This document shows positions 56,007 through 64,000 of a stretch of 64,000 nucleotides of DNA, piece by piece; the first letter of the stretch is position 1; each line of letters starts with the position of its first letter. A program made the translations under genes and the position numbers. Source of the DNA: Sphingobacteriales bacterium 16-39-50 (GTDB taxonomy: Bacteria > Bacteroidota > Bacteroidia > Sphingobacteriales > Sphingobacteriaceae); NCBI GenBank assembly GCA_002257025.1, contig NCHA01000007.1, positions 62,001 through 126,000 on the forward strand. The letters are read 5' to 3'. Below the pieces are notes generated by a model that saw nothing but the letters and a program-made list of their open reading frames with translations, was not told where the DNA came from and made no database searches.

Positions 56007-56849
56007 TCAATCCTCAAATGAGGTATTTAAACTTACAGCCTCCCATTTCGAGAATTCCTCCTCCACAGTTCTGAACTTTTCACGAACAGCATCAAGAGCT
56101 ACTTTGCCCAGTATTAAGCGAAGAGGAGGATGCTCTGAATTAACAGCAAGCAGTATCGCTTTGGCTGCTTTTGCAGGATCACCTGGTTGCTTTCCGCTGA
56201 TACTTTGGAGTTGCCGGAGTCTGGCTCCTGAACTGATCTCATAGTCATCAATCTTATTCCTGGCTGTGACAGAGGATGCGCCAGCCCAGTCGGTTCGGAA
56301 TGGTCCGGGTTCTACAAGAGTTAAATGAATATGCAATGGTTGAAGCTCTAAAGCTAAAGCTTCACTCATGCCTTCCAATGCAAATTTACTGGCATTGTAT
56401 AATCCTGTTCCCGAATTGGCCCGTAAACCCGACATGGAAGAAATTTGGAGTATATGACCTGACCTTTGTTTTCTCATGATAGGTAAAACTGCCTGAGTCA
56501 TTGCCAGCACCGCAAAAAAATTTGTTTCCATCTGCATTCTGGCTTCATCCATATTCAGTTCTTCAATAGCACCAAGTAAGCCATATCCTGCATTATTTAC
56601 CAGAACATCAAGTCGCCCTGATTTAGAAACGATCTGTTCAATAACAGTTTTTATCTCATTGTGGTGATTAACATCCAACTGAAGACCGAAAGTTTTACCC
56701 GGTACCAATTCATTGAATGCAGAGATCTGTTCAGGTTTTCTGAGAGTACCATAAACGGTCTCTCCCTGCATGGCTGCTTCTTTCGCCAATGCTCTTCCCA
56801 GTCCGCCGGAAACACCTGTGATTAGCCAAATTCGGTTTGAAGTATTCAT
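56007..56849 (-). CDS. Short-chain dehydrogenase/reductase of unknown substrate
   Basis: 280-residue classical SDR: TGVSGGLGRALA cofactor loop, NNAGYGLLGAIEE, Ser in ISSMSGLRA and YNASKFALEGM (YxxxK). The extended C-terminal tail after VEPGPFRTDW (about 90 residues) is typical of the group often annotated as oxidoreductase or SDR family in soil bacteria. No partner genes; single unit on the minus strand. Confidence 0.87.
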   Translation of the reverse strand: MNTSNRIWLITGVSGGLGRALAKEAAMQGETVYGTLRKPEQISAFNELVPGKTFGLQLDVNHHNEIKTVIEQIVSKSGRLDVLVNNAGYGLLGAIEELNMDEARMQMETNFFAVLAMTQAVLPIMRKQRSGHILQISSMSGLRANSGTGLYNASKFALEGMSEALALELQPLHIHLTLVEPGPFRTDWAGASSVTARNKIDDYEISSGARLRQLQSISGKQPGDPAKAAKAILLAVNSEHPPLRLILGKVALDAVREKFRTVEEEFSKWEAVSLNTSFED

Positions 56850-56902
56850 GCTGCAATTTAGTAATAATCAGGAATACTTAAGATAGCAAGAGTTAGATAT
56901 GA

Positions 56903-56950
56903 AATGGGGAATAGGAAATAGGAAATAGGAAATGGGGAATGGGGAATAGA
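56903..56950. repeat. Purine-rich GGAAATA/GGGGAAT short repeats
   Basis: Several imperfect 7-8-bp units in the spacer between the SDR gene and icd; a shorter similar run lies at about 55911-55930. Looks like replication slippage, no other function seen. Confidence 0.55.
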
Positions 56951-57071
56951 GTAGAAATTGAAGATAGTAAAATTTCATGGCCCAATTCTTCTCTAAAGCT
57001 CGGCGCTGATACCTCAAACCTGATATCTCATTATATCGAACTCATTTAAGATGAAAGCCGGATTTAGTGTA

Positions 57072-57106
57072 AAAAAAAATAGCCGTCATAATTAAATGGC
57101 GGCTAT
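57072..57106 (-). terminator. Rho-independent terminator of icd
   Basis: Arms ATAGCCGTCAT (79-89) and ATGGCGGCTAT (96-106) with loop AATTAA; on the minus strand the stem is followed by nine T. Confidence 0.85.
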
Positions 57107-57126
57107 CTATATAATTCAAATTGGAA

Positions 57127-58362
57127 TTAAGCGAGTTTTGCTTTCAGATTCTGGTCAATAGCATCCAGGAATTCTTCAGTGTACAGGTAATGATCTCCAT
57201 GACTTACTTTGTTTCCGTGGATACAAACAGCAAGATCCTTGGTCATTTTTCCACTTTCTACGGTCTCGATACAAACCTGCTCTAAAGCATGGCAAAAATC
57301 GATTAATGCCTGGTTATTATCCAGTTTACCGCGGAATTCAAGACCTCTGGTCCATGCGAAGATTGATGCAATTGGATTGGTTGAAGTTGGTTTTCCTGCC
57401 TGATGATCACGGTAGTGACGGGTTACTGTTCCGTGAGCTGCTTCAGCTTCCATGGTAGAACCATCTGGCGTGATCAGCACTGAGGTCATTAAACCTAATG
57501 AGCCGAAACCTTGTGCAACAGTGTCTGACTGAACATCACCATCATAGTTTTTACAAGCCCATACAAAATTACCGTTCCACTTCAATGCAGAAGCAACCAT
57601 ATCATCGATCAAACGATGCTCATAAACAATACCTGCTTTATCGAAAGCTGCTTTAAATTCATTCTGATAAACTTCTTCAAAAATGTCTTTGAAACGGCCA
57701 TCATATTTCTTTAAAATAGTATTCTTTGTAGAAAGGTATAGAGGCCATCCTTTTGATAATGCCTGGTTAAAACAAGCACGTGCAAAACCATAGATACTTT
57801 CGTCGGTATTGTACATTGCCAGAGCTACACCATCACCTTTGAAGTTATAAACCTCAAATGATTGTGTTTCACCACCATCTTCAGGACTGAAAGTAATGGT
57901 TAATTTACCTTTTCCTTTAGTAACAAAATCAGTTGCACGATACTGATCACCAAATGCATGACGACCGATACAGATCGGAGCAGTCCAGTTTGGCACCAGA
58001 CGCGGAACATTGCTCATCACAATTGGCTCACGAAAAACAGTACCGTCAAGAATATTTCTGATCGTACCATTTGGCGACTTCCACATTTGCTTCAGCTTGA
58101 ATTCGCTAACACGTGCCTCATCAGGGGTGATGGTTGCACATTTGATACCAACTCCATATTGTTTGATCGCATTTGCTGCGTCGATGGTTACCTGATCGTT
58201 AGTTTCGTCCCGGTATTCCATCCCAAGATCGTAATATTTAATATCCAGTTCCAGGTATGGGGTAATCAGTTTATCTTTAATAAACTTCCAGATAATTCTG
58301 GTCATTTCGTCACCGTCTAATTCTACTACCGGATTTGCAACTTTAATTTTTTGTACTGACAT
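57127..58362 (-). CDS. icd: NADP-dependent isocitrate dehydrogenase (eukaryotic-like type)
   Basis: TCA-cycle oxidative decarboxylation of isocitrate to 2-oxoglutarate. 411 residues, the homodimeric form related to mitochondrial/cytosolic IDH1/2: [14 protein letters not shown] opening, [44 protein letters not shown] with metal-binding Asp, and [16 protein letters not shown] for cofactor binding. ATG start and its own terminator. Confidence 0.95.
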   Translation of the reverse strand: MSVQKIKVANPVVELDGDEMTRIIWKFIKDKLITPYLELDIKYYDLGMEYRDETNDQVTIDAANAIKQYGVGIKCATITPDEARVSEFKLKQMWKSPNGTIRNILDGTVFREPIVMSNVPRLVPNWTAPICIGRHAFGDQYRATDFVTKGKGKLTITFSPEDGGETQSFEVYNFKGDGVALAMYNTDESIYGFARACFNQALSKGWPLYLSTKNTILKKYDGRFKDIFEEVYQNEFKAAFDKAGIVYEHRLIDDMVASALKWNGNFVWACKNYDGDVQSDTVAQGFGSLGLMTSVLITPDGSTMEAEAAHGTVTRHYRDHQAGKPTSTNPIASIFAWTRGLEFRGKLDNNQALIDFCHALEQVCIETVESGKMTKDLAVCIHGNKVSHGDHYLYTEEFLDAIDQNLKAKLA

Positions 58363-59183
58363 ATACTTAATAATGAGGTTTTTGGAATTTCGACAAAGAT
58401 AGGAATTTTGAATACACCTGAAAATCTGATAGTGAGGAAAATTTAGCTAAATTATATCATCAGTAGTAAATATTACCTTTGGATTAGTAATCTGCCTGAT
58501 ATCGGCTTCAATTCAGGTTTCAACAGAACGTAAAAATATAGATAGAATAGGTTCACTAGTGTCTAATAAAATAAAATTTGTCCTAAATAATAAAATTAGA
58601 CCGCCTTTGCGGCGGAAGGGCAATCCTTTTCCCTGCAGCTGGGAATTAAGCAAAAGAGCCGCGGCTTCCCGGTATTTGTTGTAAATCCACAATGCAGGGA
58701 TAAAGTGCGGCTTTCCTGCCAAATCCCGGAATGCCGATCCCTGCAAAAGGCAATACCAGTAATTTATGAATGGGTGTTACCCAGAGCACTGTCCCAGCTA
58801 CCAGTCATAGCCGATAAACTGGCCCGAAGGACGATTCAATCCCCAGTGCCTGCAAAATCAAAAAAAAGTAGTAGATTCATTCAAATAGCACTTCCGAGCA
58901 TCAGATTTTGGGATCATACCCAGGAAGCTTACCTATCCTGATATCCCCCAAAAGCAGCGATCGCTTTTTTTTGATGTGTGGGGGCTTGTGGCCAAGGCAC
59001 CTAGGGATTGAAGAAGGCTTTTGTTTCTTTTGGCCCTCAAAAGAAATTGGCCTTCCCGGCTATAGAGGGAGGCAAGGTTAAAGCGAGGGCTTTAATTTAA
59101 AAATTAGCTAAAAGATCCATATGAAAAGCCTTTAGTAAGGATGATTACATAATGGACACTCATGAAGATCCTAACAGACAAGA
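58363..59183. other. Long spacer with a GC-richer patch and an orphan open frame
   Basis: 820 bp between icd and dnaX without a gene I can support. A patch at about 58600-58860 is richer in G+C than its surroundings and holds small hairpins (CCGCC-TTTGC-GGCGG at 58601-58615). A 77-codon minus-strand frame (58513-58746) crosses it with an odd composition; I think it is a repeat-derived or decayed segment rather than a gene. A weak stem followed by T (58950-58973) may act as a terminator. Confidence 0.5.
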
Positions 59184-61001
59184 TCAAAAATCCAGATCGA
59201 GGTTAAATCGCTTTCTGAACTCCTCCAGATTTGGGTTCTTTTCAAGCATATGCTGGTATTTTTCGTTGGAAGTGTACAAACGCTTTTTCTGAATTTGCTC
59301 CAATAGTTTTGTTTGGAGGTCTATATTGAAGTTCTTAAGCTCTGTCCTAAGGAAATTCAGCAGATCAACTTTTTCGGCCTGCAAAAGATCTTCCTGAAGT
59401 TTGTTCTCAATGTCCAGTTCGATTACATAATCGGGCAGTAGACGGGGAGGGTAGGAAGTCATGATCGTGAAGATATTGATCTTACCTTCATTCTTTATCT
59501 TAGCAGCATAGGCATTCCAGAATCGGAGCAGTGAATCTGCATTAAAATCCACTTTACTGTCGCCGCTCAGGTACTCAGGTCTATCGTCTTCCTTTTTGTT
59601 ATAATTTGCGGCCAGGTCATTCAGATTTGGAATTAATACACTATTCCCACCAAGGGATGGCTTCGGGATACTTATAAGAGGCTTTTTTGCATCAGTTTCT
59701 GGCTTATGATTATCTTTTTGAGCCTCTGGGGCTGCGTCTACAACGATTTTTACAGGTTCTTCAAGGGTCAGTATAGATTGGATTGTTTCCTTTTCTGGTA
59801 AAGGGTATTCCGGCTTGGCAGAAATTTCAGGTTTTAGCTGGGGATTAAGTTTTTTTTTTATTTCCCCTTCCGGTATGGAGGGCATTCCTGCGGCAGAAAG
59901 ATTGATGACCGATGGGATATGGCATAGTTTAATCAATGCCAGCTCTACCTGCAATCGCTGATTCTTACTGGTTTTATAATTAAGATCACATTGATTACTG
60001 ATATTCAGCGAAGAAATTAAGAAGGAAACAGGTGCAATTTGCGACTGTGCCTGATATTTCTGCCGGATTCCTTCACTCACTTCCAAAAGCTTTAATGTTG
60101 AGCTGTCTTTGCAAACCAGTATATTTCTGAAATGAGAGGCGAGACCGGTAATGAAATGATTTCCATCAAATCCATGGCTTAAAATTTCATCAAAAATAAG
60201 GAGTGAACCCGCCACATCTTCTGTAAGAAGAGCATCTGTTAATTTGAAGTAATAATCATAATCCAGAATATTCAGATTATCAATAACAGCTTTATAATTA
60301 ACATTCTTATTTGAAAAACTGACGATCTGATCAAACATTGACAAGGCATCCCGCAGTCCGCCATCTGCCTTTTGGGCGATCATGTGCAAACCATCCTGAT
60401 CATAGCTGATGCCTTCCTTATCAGCAATCTCTGCAAGATGCTGAGCCATATCCTCAACCCGGATACGGTTAAAATCGAATATCTGACAGCGTGATAATAT
60501 TGTAGGCAGAATTTTATGTTTCTCGGTAGTTGCTAAAATAAAGATCGCGTAGGGAGGAGGTTCCTCTAATGTTTTCAAAAAGGCATTAAAAGCCTGTTGC
60601 GATAACATGTGGACCTCATCAATGATATAGACCTTATATTTCCCAGCCTGAGGAGGGATGCGAACCTGTTCAATCAGGTTACGGATATCTTCTACCGAAT
60701 TATTGGAAGCAGCATCCAGCTCATGGAAATTAAAGGAGTTGCCGTTCTGAAAAGAAATGCAGGAATTACATTCCCCGCAGGCTTCGGCATCAGCGGTTAA
60801 ATTCTGGCAATTGATGGTCTTGGCAAGAATCCGGGCACAGGTAGTTTTACCAACTCCCCTCGGCCCGCAGAAAAGAAATGCCTGAGCCAGCTGATTATTT
60901 ATGATGGCGTTTTTCAGGGTACCAGTTATATGTTGCTGACCAACAACAGTTTGGAAGGTTGCTGGTCTGTACTTTCTGGCTGATACTACGAAATTATCCA
61001 T
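59184..61001 (-). CDS. dnaX: DNA polymerase III subunit gamma/tau
   Basis: Clamp-loader ATPase, 605 residues. Walker A is FCGPRGVGKTTCARI (about 44-58), the zinc-binding Cys cluster CQNLTADAEACGECNSC (about 64-80) follows, Walker B is IIDEVHMLS and the sensor is ATTEKHKILPTILSRCQ. The less conserved C-terminal half (about 365-605) is the tau-like region that contacts polymerase and helicase in other bacteria. Its upstream sequence carries TTTG-N20-TAATTTAG close to the ATG, a candidate promoter with a very short leader. Confidence 0.95.
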   Translation of the reverse strand: MDNFVVSARKYRPATFQTVVGQQHITGTLKNAIINNQLAQAFLFCGPRGVGKTTCARILAKTINCQNLTADAEACGECNSCISFQNGNSFNFHELDAASNNSVEDIRNLIEQVRIPPQAGKYKVYIIDEVHMLSQQAFNAFLKTLEEPPPYAIFILATTEKHKILPTILSRCQIFDFNRIRVEDMAQHLAEIADKEGISYDQDGLHMIAQKADGGLRDALSMFDQIVSFSNKNVNYKAVIDNLNILDYDYYFKLTDALLTEDVAGSLLIFDEILSHGFDGNHFITGLASHFRNILVCKDSSTLKLLEVSEGIRQKYQAQSQIAPVSFLISSLNISNQCDLNYKTSKNQRLQVELALIKLCHIPSVINLSAAGMPSIPEGEIKKKLNPQLKPEISAKPEYPLPEKETIQSILTLEEPVKIVVDAAPEAQKDNHKPETDAKKPLISIPKPSLGGNSVLIPNLNDLAANYNKKEDDRPEYLSGDSKVDFNADSLLRFWNAYAAKIKNEGKINIFTIMTSYPPRLLPDYVIELDIENKLQEDLLQAEKVDLLNFLRTELKNFNIDLQTKLLEQIQKKRLYTSNEKYQHMLEKNPNLEEFRKRFNLDLDF

Positions 61002-61434
61002 CGGGACTAAATTAGAAAGAGGAATGGGTTAAACCAAACTTAGATTAAGTTTTTTCTTCACAGTTTCAGTCCGGAAAAAACTGAACGAAGGCTCTCCATT
61101 ATTTTGAATCAGATTGTATAAATTAAATATCATGTGTAATTATTCCTGCCATACTCCTTGCAACAAAAATACCCGTTATTGGGTATGGCACCATATTTGG
61201 TTATGACAGATATTTGAGCCAGAATTTAAATATGAAATCATTTAATAATTTTATAAAATTTACGATTGGGTTTATTGCATACGTAATAAGAAGTAATACG
61301 AGATAATTCTTAGTCCTTTTATCTCTTATTGCCTTTCTCAAGCCATTTTATTAAAATTTTCTCAGAAAATTTTAATTCTCAATACTACTGGTGGGGGACA
61401 TTCTCTGATTTCTATCCTCAATCTCTTAAAACCA
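61002..61434. other. Spacer between divergent dnaX and rpsF units
   Basis: No gene seen. AT-rich; carries the dnaX promoter on the minus strand at its left end and leads into the rpsF promoter on the right. Confidence 0.6.
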
Positions 61435-61465
61435 TTTGATAAATAGAAAATTATGTCTATTTTTG
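61435..61465 (+). promoter_or_regulatory. Bacteroidota promoter of the rpsF-rpsR-rplI operon
   Basis: TTTG at 61435-61438, 19-bp spacer, TATTTTTG at 61458-61465. Full consensus match. The predicted start near 61472 leaves a leader of about 60 nt, long enough for ribosomal-protein autoregulation. Confidence 0.75.
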
Positions 61466-61531
61466 CATCCCGCTTTAAAGCCTGATTTACAGGGTTTGGA
61501 GTTTAATAAATTAAAAAAACAAATAGCAACA

Positions 61532-61900
61532 ATGCAACAGTACGAAACAGTGATCATTCTGACCCCGTTGTTATCTGAAGAAGCAGTGAAAGAGGTATTA
61601 ACCAAATTCAACAAGCTTATGACTGATAACGGAGCCGAAATTGTCCATGAAGACAATTGGGGTTTGAAAAAACTAGCGTATCCGATTCAAAAGAAGACAA
61701 CAGGATACTATCACCTAACTACATTCAAAGCTCCGGGTGAGTTTATTAACAAACTTGAAGTTGAATACAAGCGCGACGAACGCATTATGCGTTTTCTGAC
61801 TGTATCTCTGGATAAGCATGCACTTGCTTTCAGTGAGAAGAAGCGTAGCGGAGCTTTCAACAAAAACAAGGAAACTAAAACTGAGGAGGTAGCGAAATAA
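61532..61900 (+). CDS. rpsF: 30S ribosomal protein S6
   Basis: 122 residues: [17 protein letters not shown] opening, [40 protein letters not shown]. The start is ATG 61532; the frame is open further upstream, but the promoter at 61435-61465 lies there. The charged Lys/Glu tail is typical. First gene of the S6-S18-L9 operon; its stop overlaps the rpsR start (TAATG). Confidence 0.96.
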   Translation: MQQYETVIILTPLLSEEAVKEVLTKFNKLMTDNGAEIVHEDNWGLKKLAYPIQKKTTGYYHLTTFKAPGEFINKLEVEYKRDERIMRFLTVSLDKHALAFSEKKRSGAFNKNKETKTEEVAK

Positions 61901-62163
61901 TGGCAAAAGATACAATCCAATATGTTACCGCTCCAAAGGTTGATGAGAGCCGTAAAAAATATTGCCGTTTCAGAAAGAACGGTATTAAATACATCGATTA
62001 CAAAGACGCAAACTTTTTGTTAAAGTTCATCAATGATCAGGGTAAGGTTTTACCACGTCGTTTGACCGGAACTTCACTGAAATTTCAGCGTAAAGTAGCC
62101 CAGGCTGTTAAGCGTGCGCGTCATATCGGTTTATTACCTTATGTTACTGATTCATTAAAATAA
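61900..62163 (+). CDS. rpsR: 30S ribosomal protein S18
   Basis: 87 residues; [35 protein letters not shown] and [14 protein letters not shown] are all standard. Binds S6 in the platform of the small subunit. Overlaps rpsF by one base. Confidence 0.97.
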   Translation: MAKDTIQYVTAPKVDESRKKYCRFRKNGIKYIDYKDANFLLKFINDQGKVLPRRLTGTSLKFQRKVAQAVKRARHIGLLPYVTDSLK

Positions 62164-62179
62164 GAGGGAGATAAGCGAA

Positions 62180-62623
62180 ATGGAACTAATTTTAAAACAA
62201 GACATCAAGAATCTCGGAGAGAAAGATGATGTTGTGAATGTGAAGCCGGGTTTTGGACGTAACTACCTTATTCCAAAGGGTTATGCCACACTGGCGACTG
62301 AATCAGCAAAAAAAGTATTAGCTGAAAACCTGAAGCAAGCTGCTTTTAAGCAGGATAAAATAAAAAAGGACGCAGATGCAATTGCTGCCAGACTAGAAGG
62401 TGTTAAACTTTCTATTGGTGCAAAAGCTGGTGAAAGTGGTAAGATCTTCGGATCTGTTAACACGATCCAGATTGCAGATGCTTTGAAGAAAGAAGGCTTT
62501 GACGTTGACCGTCGTCGCATTACTTTCGATACTGAGCCTAAATTTGTAGGTGAGTATACTGCAAACCTTAACCTTCACAAAGAGGTTAAAGTTAAAGTTC
62601 CTTTTGAAGTTATTGCAGAGTAA
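62180..62623 (+). CDS. rplI: 50S ribosomal protein L9
   Basis: 147 residues: N-terminal rRNA-binding domain (LKQDIKNLGEKDDVVNVKPGFGRNYLIPKGYA), long connecting helix and C-terminal domain (GKIFGSVNTIQIADAL). Last gene of the operon, preceded by a GAGGGAGAT purine-rich site, followed by a terminator. Confidence 0.97.
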   Translation: MELILKQDIKNLGEKDDVVNVKPGFGRNYLIPKGYATLATESAKKVLAENLKQAAFKQDKIKKDADAIAARLEGVKLSIGAKAGESGKIFGSVNTIQIADALKKEGFDVDRRRITFDTEPKFVGEYTANLNLHKEVKVKVPFEVIAE

Positions 62624-62677
62624 TTTCCTTTTTCCGTTTTAATTGCGGAAATAAATCAGGAAAAAAATTATATTTTT

Positions 62678-62713
62678 ATTGCCTTCTGGATTTTCAGAAG
62701 GCAATTTTTTTTT
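62678..62713 (+). terminator. Rho-independent terminator of the rpsF operon
   Basis: Perfect 11-bp arms ATTGCCTTCTG and CAGAAGGCAAT around GATTTT, followed by a run of nine T. Confidence 0.92.
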
Positions 62714-62751
62714 AAGATAATTTAGAAATATAATCTCCTGAATTGTAAGAA

Positions 62752-63438
62752 TTGAACACTTTCAAAATAATCATCGGGCTAATTCAAAAAGCGATCTTTT
62801 GGTTCCTTGCTTTCTCATTAGTATGGGTACTTATCTACCGGTTTATCAACCCACCCATAACTTTCCTGATGCTGCAGCGTGCTGTTGAACGCAAAATCGA
62901 TGGTAAGGGCCTGAAAATTGATAAATCATGGATACGTATAGAAGATATTTCAACCAATTTGAAGCGAGCGGCTATTGCCGGTGAGGATGTTAATTTTCTG
63001 AACCACAGAGGCTTTGATTTCAAGGCTATGGAGACTGCATTCGAGAAAAATAAAAAGGGTAAAAAAATCAGGGGAGGTAGCACAATCAGTCAGCAGACAG
63101 CTAAAAATGTTTTTCTCTGGCCCGGAAGATCTTATATACGTAAAGCCTTTGAAGCTTATTTTACAGTCCTTATTGAATTGTTATGGGGGAAAGAACGTAT
63201 ACTGGAAGTTTATCTTAATGTGATCGAAATGGGTGATGGTATTTACGGCGCAGAGGCCGCTGTACAGAATTACTGGGGAAAATCAGCAAGGAGCATAAGC
63301 AAGTCGCAGGCGGCGCTACTTGTAGCGGTTTTACCCAACCCCTTGCGCTGGAGCCCTGCCAGACCGACCAGATTTGTTTACTATAAGCAGGGATTGATTT
63401 TGAGGAATATGCGGGGTTTAAAGAAATTGCCTTTTTAA
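62752..63438 (+). CDS. mtgA: Monofunctional biosynthetic peptidoglycan transglycosylase
   Basis: GT51 enzyme of 228 residues that polymerises lipid II. N-terminal membrane anchor (about 8-28), then the transglycosylase domain: catalytic Glu in [13 protein letters not shown] (about 72), [21 protein letters not shown], and [24 protein letters not shown]. No penicillin-binding transpeptidase domain, hence monofunctional. The start is TTG at 62752. Confidence 0.93.
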   Translation: MNTFKIIIGLIQKAIFWFLAFSLVWVLIYRFINPPITFLMLQRAVERKIDGKGLKIDKSWIRIEDISTNLKRAAIAGEDVNFLNHRGFDFKAMETAFEKNKKGKKIRGGSTISQQTAKNVFLWPGRSYIRKAFEAYFTVLIELLWGKERILEVYLNVIEMGDGIYGAEAAVQNYWGKSARSISKSQAALLVAVLPNPLRWSPARPTRFVYYKQGLILRNMRGLKKLPF

Positions 63439-63518
63439 TGAGATGAGAATTATTGGGATTGAGCTGTTAACCCGAATTAACTCATCTCAATACTCAACTC
63501 AATACGCACTACTCAATA

Positions 63519-63992
63519 CTAAAACGAAAACACCTTAGCATGCCAGCTATCAGCCAATGGAATATTCCATGAGGTCTCCAACTCCTTCCTGCGACTGATC
63601 AGGTTATTGAAAACCAGAGTCTGACCATCAACAATGCCCTTTTTGATCCGATCTTCAAACTCTTCCCGGCTACAATTAATGATATCTTCGCCTGATTTGT
63701 ACGCCATTCTGAAGCGGTCGAATAGATTGATGTTGAATTTAGTTTCGAGTTCTTTCATCAGATGAACCGATTTATCAATACTGCATCCGGTGGCACCTGC
63801 AATTTGCTCATCAACCGAAAGTACGATAAACTGATGATGATAGATCTCAGCCAGGGCAGCCAGCGCATGTCCGTGAGCCTGCCATTCTGTAGTAAAATCG
63901 TTCAATATCTTCTTTATCGCCTGCTCTTCTTCTTTTGTGAAGGGACGGTCTGACTGATATATCCAAACCCTGGAATTTTCTGAAATATTCAT
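63519..63992 (-). CDS. Conserved Bacteroidota protein of unknown function
   Basis: 157 residues. Blocks ENSRVWIYQSDRPFT, EWQAHGHAL, FIVLSVDE, ATGCSIDKSV and the closing PLADSWHAKVF match a small family found across Bacteroidota that databases often label ABC transporter ATPase. No Walker motifs or signature sequence are present, so that label is wrong for this protein. The conserved Cys, His and Asp in GCSID and SWH could be catalytic. Function unknown. Confidence 0.82.
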   Translation of the reverse strand: MNISENSRVWIYQSDRPFTKEEEQAIKKILNDFTTEWQAHGHALAALAEIYHHQFIVLSVDEQIAGATGCSIDKSVHLMKELETKFNINLFDRFRMAYKSGEDIINCSREEFEDRIKKGIVDGQTLVFNNLISRRKELETSWNIPLADSWHAKVFSF

Positions 63993-64000
63993 ACTGCAAA

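Noticed and set aside
58513..58746. 77-codon minus-strand frame as a gene
   Set aside because: No recognisable domain, and lies in an atypical GC-richer patch; kept only as a region of interest.

Overview
The window looks like a chromosomal segment of a Bacteroidota bacterium, most likely Sphingobacteriaceae (Pedobacter or Mucilaginibacter type). This rests on an ECF sigma / FecR / STN-type SusC / SusD block, Bacteroidota-only families (DUF4293, DUF4974, SusD-like lipoprotein), promoters of the form TTTG-N19-TAnnTTTG, AT-rich spacers without strong Shine-Dalgarno sites, and several TTG starts. No rRNA, tRNA, CRISPR array, intact insertion sequence or prophage was seen.

Region 1 (about 0.2-32.4 kb) is the most unusual part: one plus-strand accessory catabolic locus. 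An ECF sigma factor and FecR anti-sigma precede a SusC/SusD uptake pair, which ends at a strong terminator. A long run of enzymes follows, most with export signals: three Tat-signal proteins of one unrecognised family, three Tat-signal SelA/DgaE-like PLP enzymes, two Sec-exported amidohydrolases, two tandem Sec-exported RidA proteins, a gamma-glutamyltransferase-like hydrolase, a sugar-dehydrogenase/cytochrome c fusion and a CBM9-like protein. Between them lie a bile-acid/sodium-symporter-type carrier and an M81 (MlrC-like) metallohydrolase without signal peptide. The block ends with cytoplasmic enzymes: 3-hydroxyacyl-CoA dehydrogenase-like, class III aminotransferase, FAD/4Fe-4S 2-hydroxyacid dehydrogenase and a 3-hydroxybutyrate dehydrogenase-like SDR. 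My reading (inference) is a pathway that deacylates an amino compound outside the inner membrane, eliminates ammonia on PLP enzymes, hydrolyses the enamine with RidA, imports the resulting organic acid and finishes it in the cytoplasm. The substrate is unknown.

Region 2 (32.4-44.8 kb) is housekeeping: DUF4293, truA, an ABC exporter, a dicarboxylate symporter, sucD, rlpA, msrB, fabG, a SIMPL protein and a large membrane protein. It also holds a decayed ORF6N gene and two repeat-rich spacers.

Region 3 (45.7-51.0 kb) is a compact peptide-secretion (bacteriocin-like) locus: HlyD-type fusion protein, C39-peptidase ABC exporter, small HTH protein, a 40-residue membrane peptide, two double-glycine-leader peptides and a CPBP-family membrane protein that could give immunity.

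Region 4 (51.1-64.0 kb) is conserved core: ftsB/divIC-like, eno, carA, panB and an RluA-type synthase, an SDR, icd, dnaX, the rpsF-rpsR-rplI operon, mtgA and a conserved Bacteroidota protein.
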